Shown piece after piece: positions 38,016 to 45,836 of a DNA stretch of 64,000 nt. Numbering within the stretch: the stretch's first letter is position 1; each line of letters opens with the position of its first letter. A model generated the notes under the pieces. That model was not told the origin of the DNA. It ran no database searches and worked only from the letters and a program-made list of their open reading frames with translations. Made by a program: the position numbers and the translations under genes. Source of the DNA: Nocardia cyriacigeorgica (GTDB taxonomy: Bacteria > Actinomycetota > Actinomycetes > Mycobacteriales > Mycobacteriaceae); contig NZ_JAAGUY010000004.1 in NCBI RefSeq assembly GCF_010868145.1, positions 1-64,000 on the forward strand, given 5' to 3'.

Positions 38016-38906
38016 ATGAGTGCTGCACCCTCCGTCTCCGACGAACGTCGCTATGTGCTGACCCTCGGCTGCCCGGACCGCCCGGGCATCATCGCCGAGA
38101 TCACCTCGTTCATCGCAGGTTTCGGTGGGTCGATCATGGAGGCCGGCTATCACTCCGATGTGGAGACCGGCTGGTTCTTCACCCGTCAGGCGATCAAGGC
38201 CTCGACGGTGCCGTTCGACCTCGGCGAGCTACGCACCCGCTTCGCCGCTGTGGCCGCGAGCCTCGGCTCCGAGACCGACTGGCAGTTGCACGATTCGGGG
38301 GCGCGGCGGCGGGCGGTGCTTCTGGTCAGCAAGGACGGGCACTGCCTGCACGATCTGCTCGGCCGGGCGGCCTCCGGTGAGCTACCGGCCACCATCGAAG
38401 CCGTCATCGGCAACCACCTCGATCTGGCCGAGATCACCGAGGCACACGGGGTGAAGTTCCATCACGTGCCGTTCCCGAAGAATCCGGCCGAACGCGGTCC
38501 AGCCTTCGAACAGGTCCGCACCCTGGTCGACGCACACGATCCGCATGCGGTGGTCCTGGCACGCTTCATGCAGGTACTGCCCCCGGAACTCTGCGAGCAC
38601 TGGGCCGGCCGGGCGATCAACATCCACCACAGCTTCCTGCCGTCGTTCGTCGGCGCGCGCCCCTACCACCAGGCGTTCGTGCGCGGGGTCAAGCTCATCG
38701 GCGCCACCTGCCACTACGTGACGCCGGAACTGGATGCGGGCCCCATCATCGAACAGGACGTGATCCGCATAGATCACGCCGACGAGGTTCGCGACATGGT
38801 GCGTCAGGGCCGCGATATCGAGCGGGTCGTGCTCGCGCGCGGGCTGCGCTGGCATCTGGAGGGCCGGGTGCTGGTGCACGGCCGCAGGACCGTGGTGTTC
38901 AACTAG
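38016..38906 (+). CDS. purU: Formyltetrahydrofolate deformylase
   Basis: Hydrolyses 10-formyl-THF to formate and THF, balancing one-carbon pools and feeding formate to purine synthesis. The 296-residue protein has an N-terminal ACT domain starting YVLTLGCPDRPGIIAEIT and a C-terminal formyltransferase fold. Catalytic-site elements are INIHHSFLPSFVGARPYHQAF and IGATCHYVTPELDAGPIIEQD, containing the Asn, His and Asp triad. The ATG follows GAGGATGGGCGC. Confidence 0.94.
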   Translation: MSAAPSVSDERRYVLTLGCPDRPGIIAEITSFIAGFGGSIMEAGYHSDVETGWFFTRQAIKASTVPFDLGELRTRFAAVAASLGSETDWQLHDSGARRRAVLLVSKDGHCLHDLLGRAASGELPATIEAVIGNHLDLAEITEAHGVKFHHVPFPKNPAERGPAFEQVRTLVDAHDPHAVVLARFMQVLPPELCEHWAGRAINIHHSFLPSFVGARPYHQAFVRGVKLIGATCHYVTPELDAGPIIEQDVIRIDHADEVRDMVRQGRDIERVVLARGLRWHLEGRVLVHGRRTVVFN

Positions 38907-38958
38907 GAGAACGTCCCGCCATCGCTTCTGCCGTGCGCGGTCTGACGACGGGCTTGAA

Positions 38959-39999
38959 TCAGCCGACGGCTTCGACCGGCTGATGCACCGCGTCGAGGAC
39001 GCGCGCGAGTTCCTCGTTGAACCGCTCATGGGCCTCGACGTTGCCGAGGTGACCGGTCGGCAGGACCTGGTAGCGGACCAGGCTGCCTGTTTCGGCGAGG
39101 ATGTCGGCGAGCTGGTCGGAGTGCACCACCGGGGTCATATCGTCGAATTCGCCGGCCAGCAGAGTGGTCGGAACGACCAGGTTGCGGGCGGAATCGGCGA
39201 GGTGCATATCGGCGAGCAGGAAACCGAACTTCGCGCGGACCGAGGCCGGGCATGAGCGCACGACTGCCATGCTGAAATCGACCAGTTCGCGCGGCGCCGC
39301 AAGACTCATGATCTGGCGGGCGAAGACCCAGCGGACCGGGGCGATCGGCGGGAAGAGGACGGGGGTACCGAGACCGAGGCGGCCGAACCAGAACGGCAGC
39401 GGGATGGTGCGGCCGCCCAGCCAGGACAGCGGCTTGTTGAACGGCGGCACCACGGTGGTCTCGGCGACCAGCGAATGTGGGCCGGTGTTGGTGAGCAGCA
39501 CGGCCTCGGCCTGTGCGGTGACGCGATCGGGGTGCTTACCCGCCCATGCTTGCAGCGTCATACCGCCGAGGCTGTGCCCGACGAGCACCGCGCGCTGCCC
39601 CGGACGCAGAGCGGCATCGAGCACCGCGCACAGGTCGTCGGCGAGCAGATTGCAGTCGAGGGGGCTGGACCCGAGCTCGCTCTCCCCGTGCCCGCGCTGG
39701 TCGTAGGCGACCACGCGGTAGTCACCGGCAAAGGCGTTGATCTGCGGGTACCAGTACTCGATGGCGCAGGTCCACCCGTGCACGAGCACGATGACGTCGC
39801 CGTCGGCAGGTCCATACGCGTGCACGCGCAGCCGAGCACCGTCCGAAGCCGTCACCGGGATGACGTCGTGCGGGACGGTCGGCGGATTCAGCGCGGCGTT
39901 GTCATAGGTGCGCGACCGCAGGTTCGCACGGTGCACATCCAGCAGGCCCCGAAGCTGGGTCGAGACGCTCGCCAACGCATTCGGCAACATTGCACGCAT
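38959..39999 (-). CDS. Alpha/beta hydrolase
   Basis: A 346-residue alpha/beta hydrolase with VLVHGWTCAIEYW (oxyanion HGW, about 71-83), YDQRGHGESE (99-108), nucleophile Ser143 in VGHSLGGM, and the catalytic His in LPTGHLGNVEAHERF near the C-terminus. Family members in mycolic-acid bacteria are lipases/esterases. AAAGGAGTGTCCA precedes the ATG at 39999. A clear inverted repeat directly upstream suggests repression by a dedicated or shared regulator. Confidence 0.87.
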   Translation of the reverse strand: MRAMLPNALASVSTQLRGLLDVHRANLRSRTYDNAALNPPTVPHDVIPVTASDGARLRVHAYGPADGDVIVLVHGWTCAIEYWYPQINAFAGDYRVVAYDQRGHGESELGSSPLDCNLLADDLCAVLDAALRPGQRAVLVGHSLGGMTLQAWAGKHPDRVTAQAEAVLLTNTGPHSLVAETTVVPPFNKPLSWLGGRTIPLPFWFGRLGLGTPVLFPPIAPVRWVFARQIMSLAAPRELVDFSMAVVRSCPASVRAKFGFLLADMHLADSARNLVVPTTLLAGEFDDMTPVVHSDQLADILAETGSLVRYQVLPTGHLGNVEAHERFNEELARVLDAVHQPVEAVG

Positions 40000-40014
40000 T
40001 GGACACTCCTTTGT

Positions 40015-40035
40015 GTTACTGCGAGATACAGTAAC
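40015..40035. promoter_or_regulatory. Operator-like inverted repeat before the hydrolase gene
   Basis: GTTACTG-CGAGATA-CAGTAAC has perfect 7-bp arms, 16-36 nt upstream of the hydrolase ATG. Its size is typical of TetR operators. A second element, the perfect palindrome GTGCTAGCAC at 40057-40066, lies just beyond. Confidence 0.55.
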
Positions 40036-40239
40036 CAATGGAGCGCGCGCTAGCTAGTGCTAGCACCGAGGAAAATCGGGAGAACAGTCGTTCACCAGCG
40101 GGGACGGCGCCGAAATTCTCTTCGACCCGGCCGGATCTCGAATGGGCACTGCCGGAAGAGCCCGCCCGCAGACCGTGCCTGGCCGCAGCGAATGGGGAGG
40201 TACGGACCGCGCATGGCCGCCGCGACGGCGGAGGTCCGC

Positions 40240-40536
40240 TTACCAGCGGGGACCGCGCTGGATCTCGTCCACCTTCGGACGCACATCGGCGAGGTAGATA
40301 CCGGTCGCGATGATGGCGATGAACGCGAACAAGCCGAGCCCGGCAAACGACAGCAGCAGAAGTAGCACCGCTACACCGAGGATGGCGAGCCAGATCGGCT
40401 TGGTCAGCTTGTCTACCGCCGTAAACGCGTCAGGGCGCTGACGTAGGGCATGGATCAGCGCGAATATGGTCGCGCCGAAAGCCAGCAGCCACAGCACGAG
40501 CACGATCAGGCCGGTAACACCCTGCGCAATTTCCAC
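40240..40536 (-). CDS. DUF2516 small membrane protein
   Basis: A 98-residue membrane protein (Rv0476 equivalent). Two hydrophobic segments (GLIVLVLWLLAFGATIFALIHAL and IWLAILGVAVLLLLLSFAGLGLFAFIAIIATGIYL) flank a short loop containing RQRPDAFTAVDKLTK. The C-terminus DVRPKVDEIQRG is probably cytosolic. The GTG start at 40536 is directly preceded by GGTGGA. It lies downstream of hbhA but is separated from it by a strong terminator, so it needs its own promoter. Function unknown. Confidence 0.85.
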   Translation of the reverse strand: MEIAQGVTGLIVLVLWLLAFGATIFALIHALRQRPDAFTAVDKLTKPIWLAILGVAVLLLLLSFAGLGLFAFIAIIATGIYLADVRPKVDEIQRGPRW

Positions 40537-40602
40537 TCCACCATGATAGGAGCAACGGCCGCCGCTCAGCCGGATCCCGCCGCGGTCGGCACTGAAAAGG
40601 CA

Positions 40603-40635
40603 GCGACCCCGCACACCAGTGGTGTACGGGGTCGC
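40603..40635 (-). terminator. Strong intrinsic terminator of hbhA
   Basis: Arms 40603-40611 and 40627-40635 pair perfectly over 9 bp, and ACACC/GGTGT extends the stem after one mismatch. On the minus strand the stem is followed by TGCCTTTTC, a T-run uncommon for this genome. It lies 47 nt after the hbhA stop. Confidence 0.85.
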
Positions 40636-40681
40636 CGGAAAGCAAGCCCGGTCCGCCCTCAGCGGGCGTCCGGCATGCGGA

Positions 40682-41362
40682 TCAAGCCTTCTTGGCAGCA
40701 GTCTTGCGCGCCGGGGCCTTCTTCGCCGGGGTGGTGGCCTTGGCAGCCGCGGTCTTGGCCGGAGCCTTCTTGGCCGGCGCCTTCTTGGCGGCCGGGGCAG
40801 GAGCGGACTCGGTGGTGACCTCGACGACCTCGGCGTCGACAACAGCCTCGGCGGCAGCGTCGGCCTCGTCCTCGATGGCATCGGCCGAACGACCGATCAG
40901 GTCGTTGACCCGGCCGAGCACGTCCTCGGCCCGCTCGGCGGCATCCTTGTACAGCGACTCGACCCGCCCGACCTGCTCCTCGACCAGGTGGTTGGCGCGC
41001 AGCCGGTCCACGGTCTCCTCACCGCGCGTTGCGAGGTCGGAGTACAGGTCGACGACCTGGCGGTAGTACTGCTCGGCCAGTTTGCGCAGCTCATCGGAGG
41101 TGAACTTCTCGCGCAGCTCTGCGAGGTCCTCTGGCAGCTCGGACGGCAGGCCCGACAGCCGCTCGCGCAGCGAATCGAACTGGCCCTGCACGTCGGCAGG
41201 CAGGTTGGCGATGCGCTCGCGGGCCTCGTCGACCCGGCCGGTCACATCGGCGGACTGAGCGCGCTCGCGCACCTGGGTCACGGCATCGAGGACGGCGGTG
41301 TAGACGGCGTCACCCGCACCGACGGTGGCGTAGAGCGGCTTGGTGGTGGCGTTGTCGGTCAT
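40682..41362 (-). CDS. hbhA: Heparin-binding hemagglutinin (HBHA)
   Basis: Surface adhesin of mycolic-acid bacteria, 226 residues, Rv0475 homologue. The protein begins with a short hydrophobic-to-neutral segment followed by a long predicted coiled coil (about 20-165) rich in Glu, Arg, Leu and Ala. It ends in a Lys/Ala/Pro repeat tail (KKAPAKKAPAKTAAAK and related), the heparin-binding domain in mycobacteria. It overlaps the XRE regulator stop by 4 nt and ends in a strong terminator. Confidence 0.92.
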   Translation of the reverse strand: MTDNATTKPLYATVGAGDAVYTAVLDAVTQVRERAQSADVTGRVDEARERIANLPADVQGQFDSLRERLSGLPSELPEDLAELREKFTSDELRKLAEQYYRQVVDLYSDLATRGEETVDRLRANHLVEEQVGRVESLYKDAAERAEDVLGRVNDLIGRSADAIEDEADAAAEAVVDAEVVEVTTESAPAPAAKKAPAKKAPAKTAAAKATTPAKKAPARKTAAKKA

Positions 41363-41859
41363 GTTTCGTTCTCCTGGCGTGGCGGAGTGTCGGTCGTAAT
41401 ATGCGGAACGGCGCTGTCCCAGTCATCCCCCCCTGATTCGTTCCCTCCGTTTTCCCGGCGAAACGATTCATAGATCTCCAGCAAGACCTGCTTCTGCCGT
41501 TCACTGATCGATGTGTCGGCAAGCAGGGCATCCCGGACCGGGCTGTGCGGCCGTTGCTCGAGATAGCCGGCCCGGACGTACAGCACCTCCGAGGACACTC
41601 GTAGCGCCTTCGCGATCTGCGCGAGGACCTCGGCGGACGGGTTACGCAATCCGCGCTCGATCTGACTGAGATACGGGTTACTCACCCCCGCCAGCTGCGC
41701 GAGCTGCCGCAGCGAGACCTGAGCGGCCTCACGTTGCGACCTGATGAAACCTCCGATGTCGTGCGCCGCGTTGGTTACGCGGCCCGCCCTTTCCCCGAGT
41801 CCGGAACCATCGTCCGGCTCCTCGGCGTGCTGGGCGGAAACCTCGGGCTGGTCTGCCAT
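41359..41859 (-). CDS. XRE-family regulator cotranscribed with hbhA
   Basis: A 166-residue cro/CI-type regulator, Rv0474 homologue. The HTH is ISLRQLAQLAGVSNPYLSQIERGLRNPSAE-like (about 52-82), preceded by an acidic disordered N-terminus and followed by a dimerisation region with VLYVRAGYLEQRPHSPVRDALLAD. The ATG at 41859 has AAGG 6 nt upstream; a GTG one codon earlier is possible. The stop overlaps the hbhA start. A large palindrome 42 nt upstream is a good candidate for its own operator. Confidence 0.9.
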   Translation of the reverse strand: MADQPEVSAQHAEEPDDGSGLGERAGRVTNAAHDIGGFIRSQREAAQVSLRQLAQLAGVSNPYLSQIERGLRNPSAEVLAQIAKALRVSSEVLYVRAGYLEQRPHSPVRDALLADTSISERQKQVLLEIYESFRRENGGNESGGDDWDSAVPHITTDTPPRQENET

Positions 41860-41900
41860 CACTCACCTTCTGGCGGTAGTACGTAACCAATGCTAGGACA

Positions 41901-41936
41901 GGGTGCTAACTATTGCAAGCACTTGTGTTAGCACCC
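41901..41936. promoter_or_regulatory. Nested palindrome upstream of the XRE-hbhA operon
   Basis: GGGTGCTAAC (41901-41910) and GTTAGCACCC (41927-41936) are perfect 10-bp arms. Inside lies CAAG-CA-CTTG. The element sits between the XRE regulator start and the DUF445 stop. It shares GGTGCTA and the 10-mer GTAACCAATG (41883-41892) with the region upstream of the hydrolase at 40031-40066. Confidence 0.6.
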
Positions 41937-41963
41937 TTCGGGCAAACGTCCGGCGTATCTGTC

Positions 41964-43322
41964 TCAGCCGCCGAACATCAGATGCGAAATCGTGTAGATC
42001 GCAAGCCCGGCAAGCGATCCAACCACCGTGCCGTTGATCCGGATGAACTGCAGATCGCGACCGACCTGCAACTCGATTTTCTTACTCGCCTCTTCCGCAT
42101 CCCACCTGGCAACGGTATCGCTGACGATGGTGGCGATCTCGTCCGCATAGTTGGCCGCCAGATACCGCGCACCGCGCTCGATCCATCCGTCGACCTTGGC
42201 GCGGGTCTGCTCATCATCGCGCAGTTGCTCGCCGAGCGCCTGGACGTTCTCGGCAACCTTGCGCCGCAATGTGCTGTTGGGATCATCGGCCGACTCCAGG
42301 ATCAGCCGTTTGGCCGCGCGCCAGGTGGCCTCCGCCATCCCGGTGATCTCCTCGCGGCCCATGATCTGGGACTTGATCCGCTCGGCCTTGGCGACCATCG
42401 CCTCGTCGTGCTGCAGATCGTCGGCGAACTGCTCGAGGAAGCGATTGGCCGCGAGCCTGACCTCGTGATCCGGTGTCGAGCGCACCTTCCAGGTGAATTC
42501 GACCAGTTCCCGATAGATCTTCTCCGACAGCAAGATGTTGACGAACTTCGGCGCCCACTGCGGCGCGTCGCGCAACACCACCCGGTCGATCGTCTCCTGG
42601 CTGCCGAGCGCCCATTGGTGCGCGCGCTCGGCGAGCAGATCCAGCAGCGGCAACTGACGGTTGTCGGCCAGCAGTTCCGCGAGCACCCGCCCGATCGGCG
42701 GACCCCACTGCGGTTCGGCGATCCGCTTGACGATCGTGTTGTCGATGACCTGCTCGACGTCCTCATCGCGCAGCACCCCGACCACCGCACGCAGGATCGT
42801 CGAACTCTCCTGCGCCACCCGCGCGGCATTGCCCGGATCGGCCATCCACCGTCCGACCCGCCAGGACACCTGCGCCGAATTGACCTTCGCGGTCACCACC
42901 TCGGGAGAGAGGAAGTTGGTGCCGACGAAGCTGCCGAGGCTGGCGCCGAGCTGATCCTTCTTCCGTTTGATGATGGCCGTATGCGGGATGGGCAGGCCGA
43001 GCGGATGCCGGAACAGCGCCGTCACCGCGAACCAGTCGGCCAGTGCGCCGACCATGCCCGCCTCGGAGGCGGCCCGTACATAGCCGACCCAGTCACCGCC
43101 ACCGCCACGCGACTCGAGCCAGCGGCAGCCGAGGTAGATCGCGGTTGCCACTGCGAGCAGGCCGGTGGCCAGCGACTTCATCTTCCACAGGTCGCGCCGT
43201 TTGCTCGCGTCGTCGGTGAAGGACGCGAAGCTGCTCGGCATCTTCGCCTGCGCATCGGCGGCGTCGGAGCGGCGGTCACCGATGACCGCGGTATCGCCGG
43301 GAGCGTTCTGCATGTCCTCCAT
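41964..43322 (-). CDS. DUF445 membrane protein
   Basis: A DUF445 protein of about 452 residues (Rv0473 equivalent). An N-terminal membrane segment MKSLATGLLAVATAIYLGCRWL leads into the conserved block SEAGMVGALADWFAVTALFRHPLGLPIPHTAIIKRKKDQLG. A long helical region follows, and a C-terminal membrane segment (VVGSLAGLAIYTISHLMFGG) closes the protein. Family function is unknown; similar proteins look like membrane-tethered helical bundles. The start at 43322 was preferred; an ATG three codons in (43313) has GGAGG only 2 nt away. Confidence 0.85.
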   Translation of the reverse strand: MEDMQNAPGDTAVIGDRRSDAADAQAKMPSSFASFTDDASKRRDLWKMKSLATGLLAVATAIYLGCRWLESRGGGGDWVGYVRAASEAGMVGALADWFAVTALFRHPLGLPIPHTAIIKRKKDQLGASLGSFVGTNFLSPEVVTAKVNSAQVSWRVGRWMADPGNAARVAQESSTILRAVVGVLRDEDVEQVIDNTIVKRIAEPQWGPPIGRVLAELLADNRQLPLLDLLAERAHQWALGSQETIDRVVLRDAPQWAPKFVNILLSEKIYRELVEFTWKVRSTPDHEVRLAANRFLEQFADDLQHDEAMVAKAERIKSQIMGREEITGMAEATWRAAKRLILESADDPNSTLRRKVAENVQALGEQLRDDEQTRAKVDGWIERGARYLAANYADEIATIVSDTVARWDAEEASKKIELQVGRDLQFIRINGTVVGSLAGLAIYTISHLMFGG

Positions 43323-43481
43323 TCTGCTGGCGTTTTCCGGTTCCGGACCGCTGCCGTGACCAAGTGGAGGGTCGCGAGCGGCAGCCTGCGGGCGTGACTT
43401 AGCTCGCATCGACCCCCCGAATGCGGTGATCGGCACCCCCAAACCGGCCTGCCGGGGAGTAATGGGACCTAAGCTGGACCC

Positions 43482-43491
43482 ACGGATCCGT
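43482..43491. promoter_or_regulatory. Perfect palindrome ACGGATCCGT before the TetR gene
   Basis: A 10-bp perfect palindrome 20 nt upstream of the proposed TetR start, in the divergent gap to DUF445. It could be part of a TetR autoregulatory operator. A 10-mer palindrome alone is weak evidence. Confidence 0.3.
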
Positions 43492-43511
43492 AACGAACGA
43501 GGGAGCCCACC

Positions 43512-44276
43512 CTGTCCACCGAAGACCTTGTCGACGTCGGCGAGCGCGCCGAGCGACCGGCGGCGGTGCGCACCGGCCATACCGATGGCCGCAAACGCCG
43601 GTGGCGACAGCACAAGATCGACCGCCGCGAGGAGCTGGTCGACGGCACTCTCGCCGCGGTGCGCGCCCGCGGCAGCAGCGCGGGTATGGATGAGATCGCC
43701 GCCGAGATCGGCGTCTCCAAGACCGTGCTGTACCGCTATTTCGCGGATAAGAACGATCTGGTCCACGCCACCATGCAGCGGTACATCGAGATCACCCTGA
43801 TGCCCCGCGTCTACGGCGCGATCAGCCTCGACGCCGACGAGTACCAGCTGGTCCGCACCGCACTCGGCGAATATGTCGGCGCGGTCGACGAGGACCCAGA
43901 GGTCTATCGATTCATCATGGGCAACGGCTCGGCCGACCAGTCCTCGCTGGCCGAGTTCGAGAAGCTGTTCGCCGAGGTCGTCGCGGCCGCCATCATCAGC
44001 AGGGCCGCAGATCTCGACCTCGAAACCGAGGGCGCGATGCTGTGGTCGTATGTGCTCGTCGGCGGAATCCAGCTGGCGACGCACTGGTGGACCACCGACA
44101 AGACCATGTCGCGTGAGGCTGTCATCGACTACCTGTCGATGATGGCCTGGAGCGCCATCGAGGGCATGGCGCGCGCCGGCGGTTCCCGCACCAAGTTCAA
44201 TGCGATGTCGCATGTGCTGCCGGAGCAGGCAGCCACCACCGAGGCCGCTGCGGAAAACACCGAAGGCACCGTCTGA
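43512..44276 (+). CDS. TetR-family regulator, probable CTG start
   Basis: TetR regulator of about 254 residues (Rv0472c position). The HTH is AGMDEIAAEIGVSKTVLYRYFADKNDLVHA, followed by a ligand-binding helical domain. The nearest standard start is a GTG at 43566, which has no ribosome-binding site. A CTG at 43512, in the same frame, has GAGGGAG 6 nt upstream and would add the plausible leader STEDLVDVGERAERPAA. I list the CTG start; the N-terminus is uncertain by 18 residues. It is divergent from DUF445. Confidence 0.8.
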   Translation: MSTEDLVDVGERAERPAAVRTGHTDGRKRRWRQHKIDRREELVDGTLAAVRARGSSAGMDEIAAEIGVSKTVLYRYFADKNDLVHATMQRYIEITLMPRVYGAISLDADEYQLVRTALGEYVGAVDEDPEVYRFIMGNGSADQSSLAEFEKLFAEVVAAAIISRAADLDLETEGAMLWSYVLVGGIQLATHWWTTDKTMSREAVIDYLSMMAWSAIEGMARAGGSRTKFNAMSHVLPEQAATTEAAAENTEGTV

Positions 44277-44415
44277 GCCAGTACCCGCGCCGACGCGTTC
44301 CCGATGTGCCGCGGGACTCGACATCGTCGCGCGTTTGGTTAGTCTGAACCCCTAGCGGGGCGCTGCAGAGGGGTTGCGTCTCCGTTCGCGCGTCGGCACC
44401 AACGGAGGTACCTCG

Positions 44416-45828
44416 ATGGCGAAGCAAGTGCCGACATCCCGGCTCACTCGCGGGACGAAACTCGGCGCGGTCGCAGCCGGATCCATGCTGCGCACCCAGC
44501 GCGCGCGACTGTCCATGCGCGGACGCTCGGAAGCGGTGCGCGCGAAGATGGCCGAAGAGTCGATGATCCGCACCACCGAACAGGTGGTCATGGTGCTCGG
44601 CACTATGAAGGGCGTGGCCATGAAGCTGGGCCAGATGATGTCGGTGCTCGATATGGATCTGGTGCCGCCCGATCATCGCGAACGCTTTCAGAAACGCCTG
44701 GCAGTGCTGCGCAATGCCGCGCCGACGGTGTCGTTCGAGGCCATGCGTGCGGTGATCGAGGAGGATTTCGGCCGCCCGCTCGATAAGGTATTCGCCGAAT
44801 TCGAGTCCGAACCGGTGGCGGCGGCCTCGATCGGTCAGGTCTACCGCGGACGGCTGCACGACGGACGCAAGGTCGCGGTGAAAGTGCAGTATCCGGGCAT
44901 CGATATCGCGGTCCGCGCGGATCTGAAGAACCTCGCGATGTTTCGCCGGGTGCTGCAATCGGCCATGCCGTGGGTGACGCCAGCTGTGCTCGACGAGTTG
45001 CGGCTCAATATGGAGGCCGAACTCGACTATCACGCCGAGGCCGAGACCCAGCGCCAGATCTCCGAGCTCTACGCCGGACATCCGTTCATCGTGGTGCCCC
45101 AGCCGGTGCTGGAGTTGAGCACGCGGCGGGTGCTGGTCAGCGAGTATCTGGAAGGCAGCGGCTTCGACGAGGTCAAGGAAATGCCGCGGGCCGACCGGGA
45201 CCGGATCGGCGAGATCATCTACCGCTTCTATGTCGGTTCACTGTTCGTGTTCAACGAGTTCTGCGGCGATCCGCATCCGGGCAATGTCATGCTCACCACC
45301 GACGGTCGGGTCGGATTTCTCGACTTCGGCCTGTTCAACCGGATGGACCCCGAGCACGTCCGGTTCGAAGCGGCCTGTCTGCGGGCGGCCGCTGAGGATC
45401 GGGCCGAAGACCTGCGGCAGTTGATGATCCAGCGCGGCGTGATCGACTCCCCCGACGAGATCGGGCCGGACGAATGCCTCGAATACGTGCTCGCCGCCTC
45501 GGAATGGTGTCTGATCGACGAAGATCTCACCATCACCCCGGAGCTGGCCAGTGGCGCGTTCCTGCTCGCCGTCGACCCGAGGGCCAGTGAGTTCACCGGG
45601 ATGAAGCAGCAGAATCTTCCGCCCGAGCATCTGTTCTCGCGGCGCGCGGACTTCCTCACCTTCGGGATGCTCGGCCAGCTCGAAGCGACGGCGAATTGGC
45701 ATCGCATATCCCGTGAATGGCTGTATGACGAGCCTCCGGTGACCGAACTCGGCAAGGAACATCAGCGTTGGCTGGCCGTGCGCACCGGCGGCGACAAGTC
45801 CGGTAAGACTCGACACAACAAAGCGTGA
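44416..45828 (+). CDS. ABC1/AarF (UbiB-like) atypical kinase
   Basis: A 470-residue ABC1-family protein-kinase-like ATPase. The KxGQ motif KLGQMMSVLD with a preceding KGVAM replaces the glycine-rich loop. AAASIGQVYRGRLHDGRKVAVKVQYPGI contains the Ala-rich loop and VAVK lysine. FCGDPHPGNVMLTTDGRVGFLDFGLF carries the catalytic DPHPGN and DFG. Homologues assist quinone or lipid metabolism. GGAGGTACCTCG precedes the ATG. It is followed 8 nt later by the enoyl-reductase-like gene, a probable operon. Confidence 0.9.
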   Translation: MAKQVPTSRLTRGTKLGAVAAGSMLRTQRARLSMRGRSEAVRAKMAEESMIRTTEQVVMVLGTMKGVAMKLGQMMSVLDMDLVPPDHRERFQKRLAVLRNAAPTVSFEAMRAVIEEDFGRPLDKVFAEFESEPVAAASIGQVYRGRLHDGRKVAVKVQYPGIDIAVRADLKNLAMFRRVLQSAMPWVTPAVLDELRLNMEAELDYHAEAETQRQISELYAGHPFIVVPQPVLELSTRRVLVSEYLEGSGFDEVKEMPRADRDRIGEIIYRFYVGSLFVFNEFCGDPHPGNVMLTTDGRVGFLDFGLFNRMDPEHVRFEAACLRAAAEDRAEDLRQLMIQRGVIDSPDEIGPDECLEYVLAASEWCLIDEDLTITPELASGAFLLAVDPRASEFTGMKQQNLPPEHLFSRRADFLTFGMLGQLEATANWHRISREWLYDEPPVTELGKEHQRWLAVRTGGDKSGKTRHNKA

Positions 45829-45836
45829 GGGCACCC

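Noticed and set aside
43323..44324. N-terminal extension of the DUF445 frame by over 330 codons
   Set aside because: The extension is antisense to the TetR gene and has no DUF445 similarity; the family N-terminus begins near 43322.
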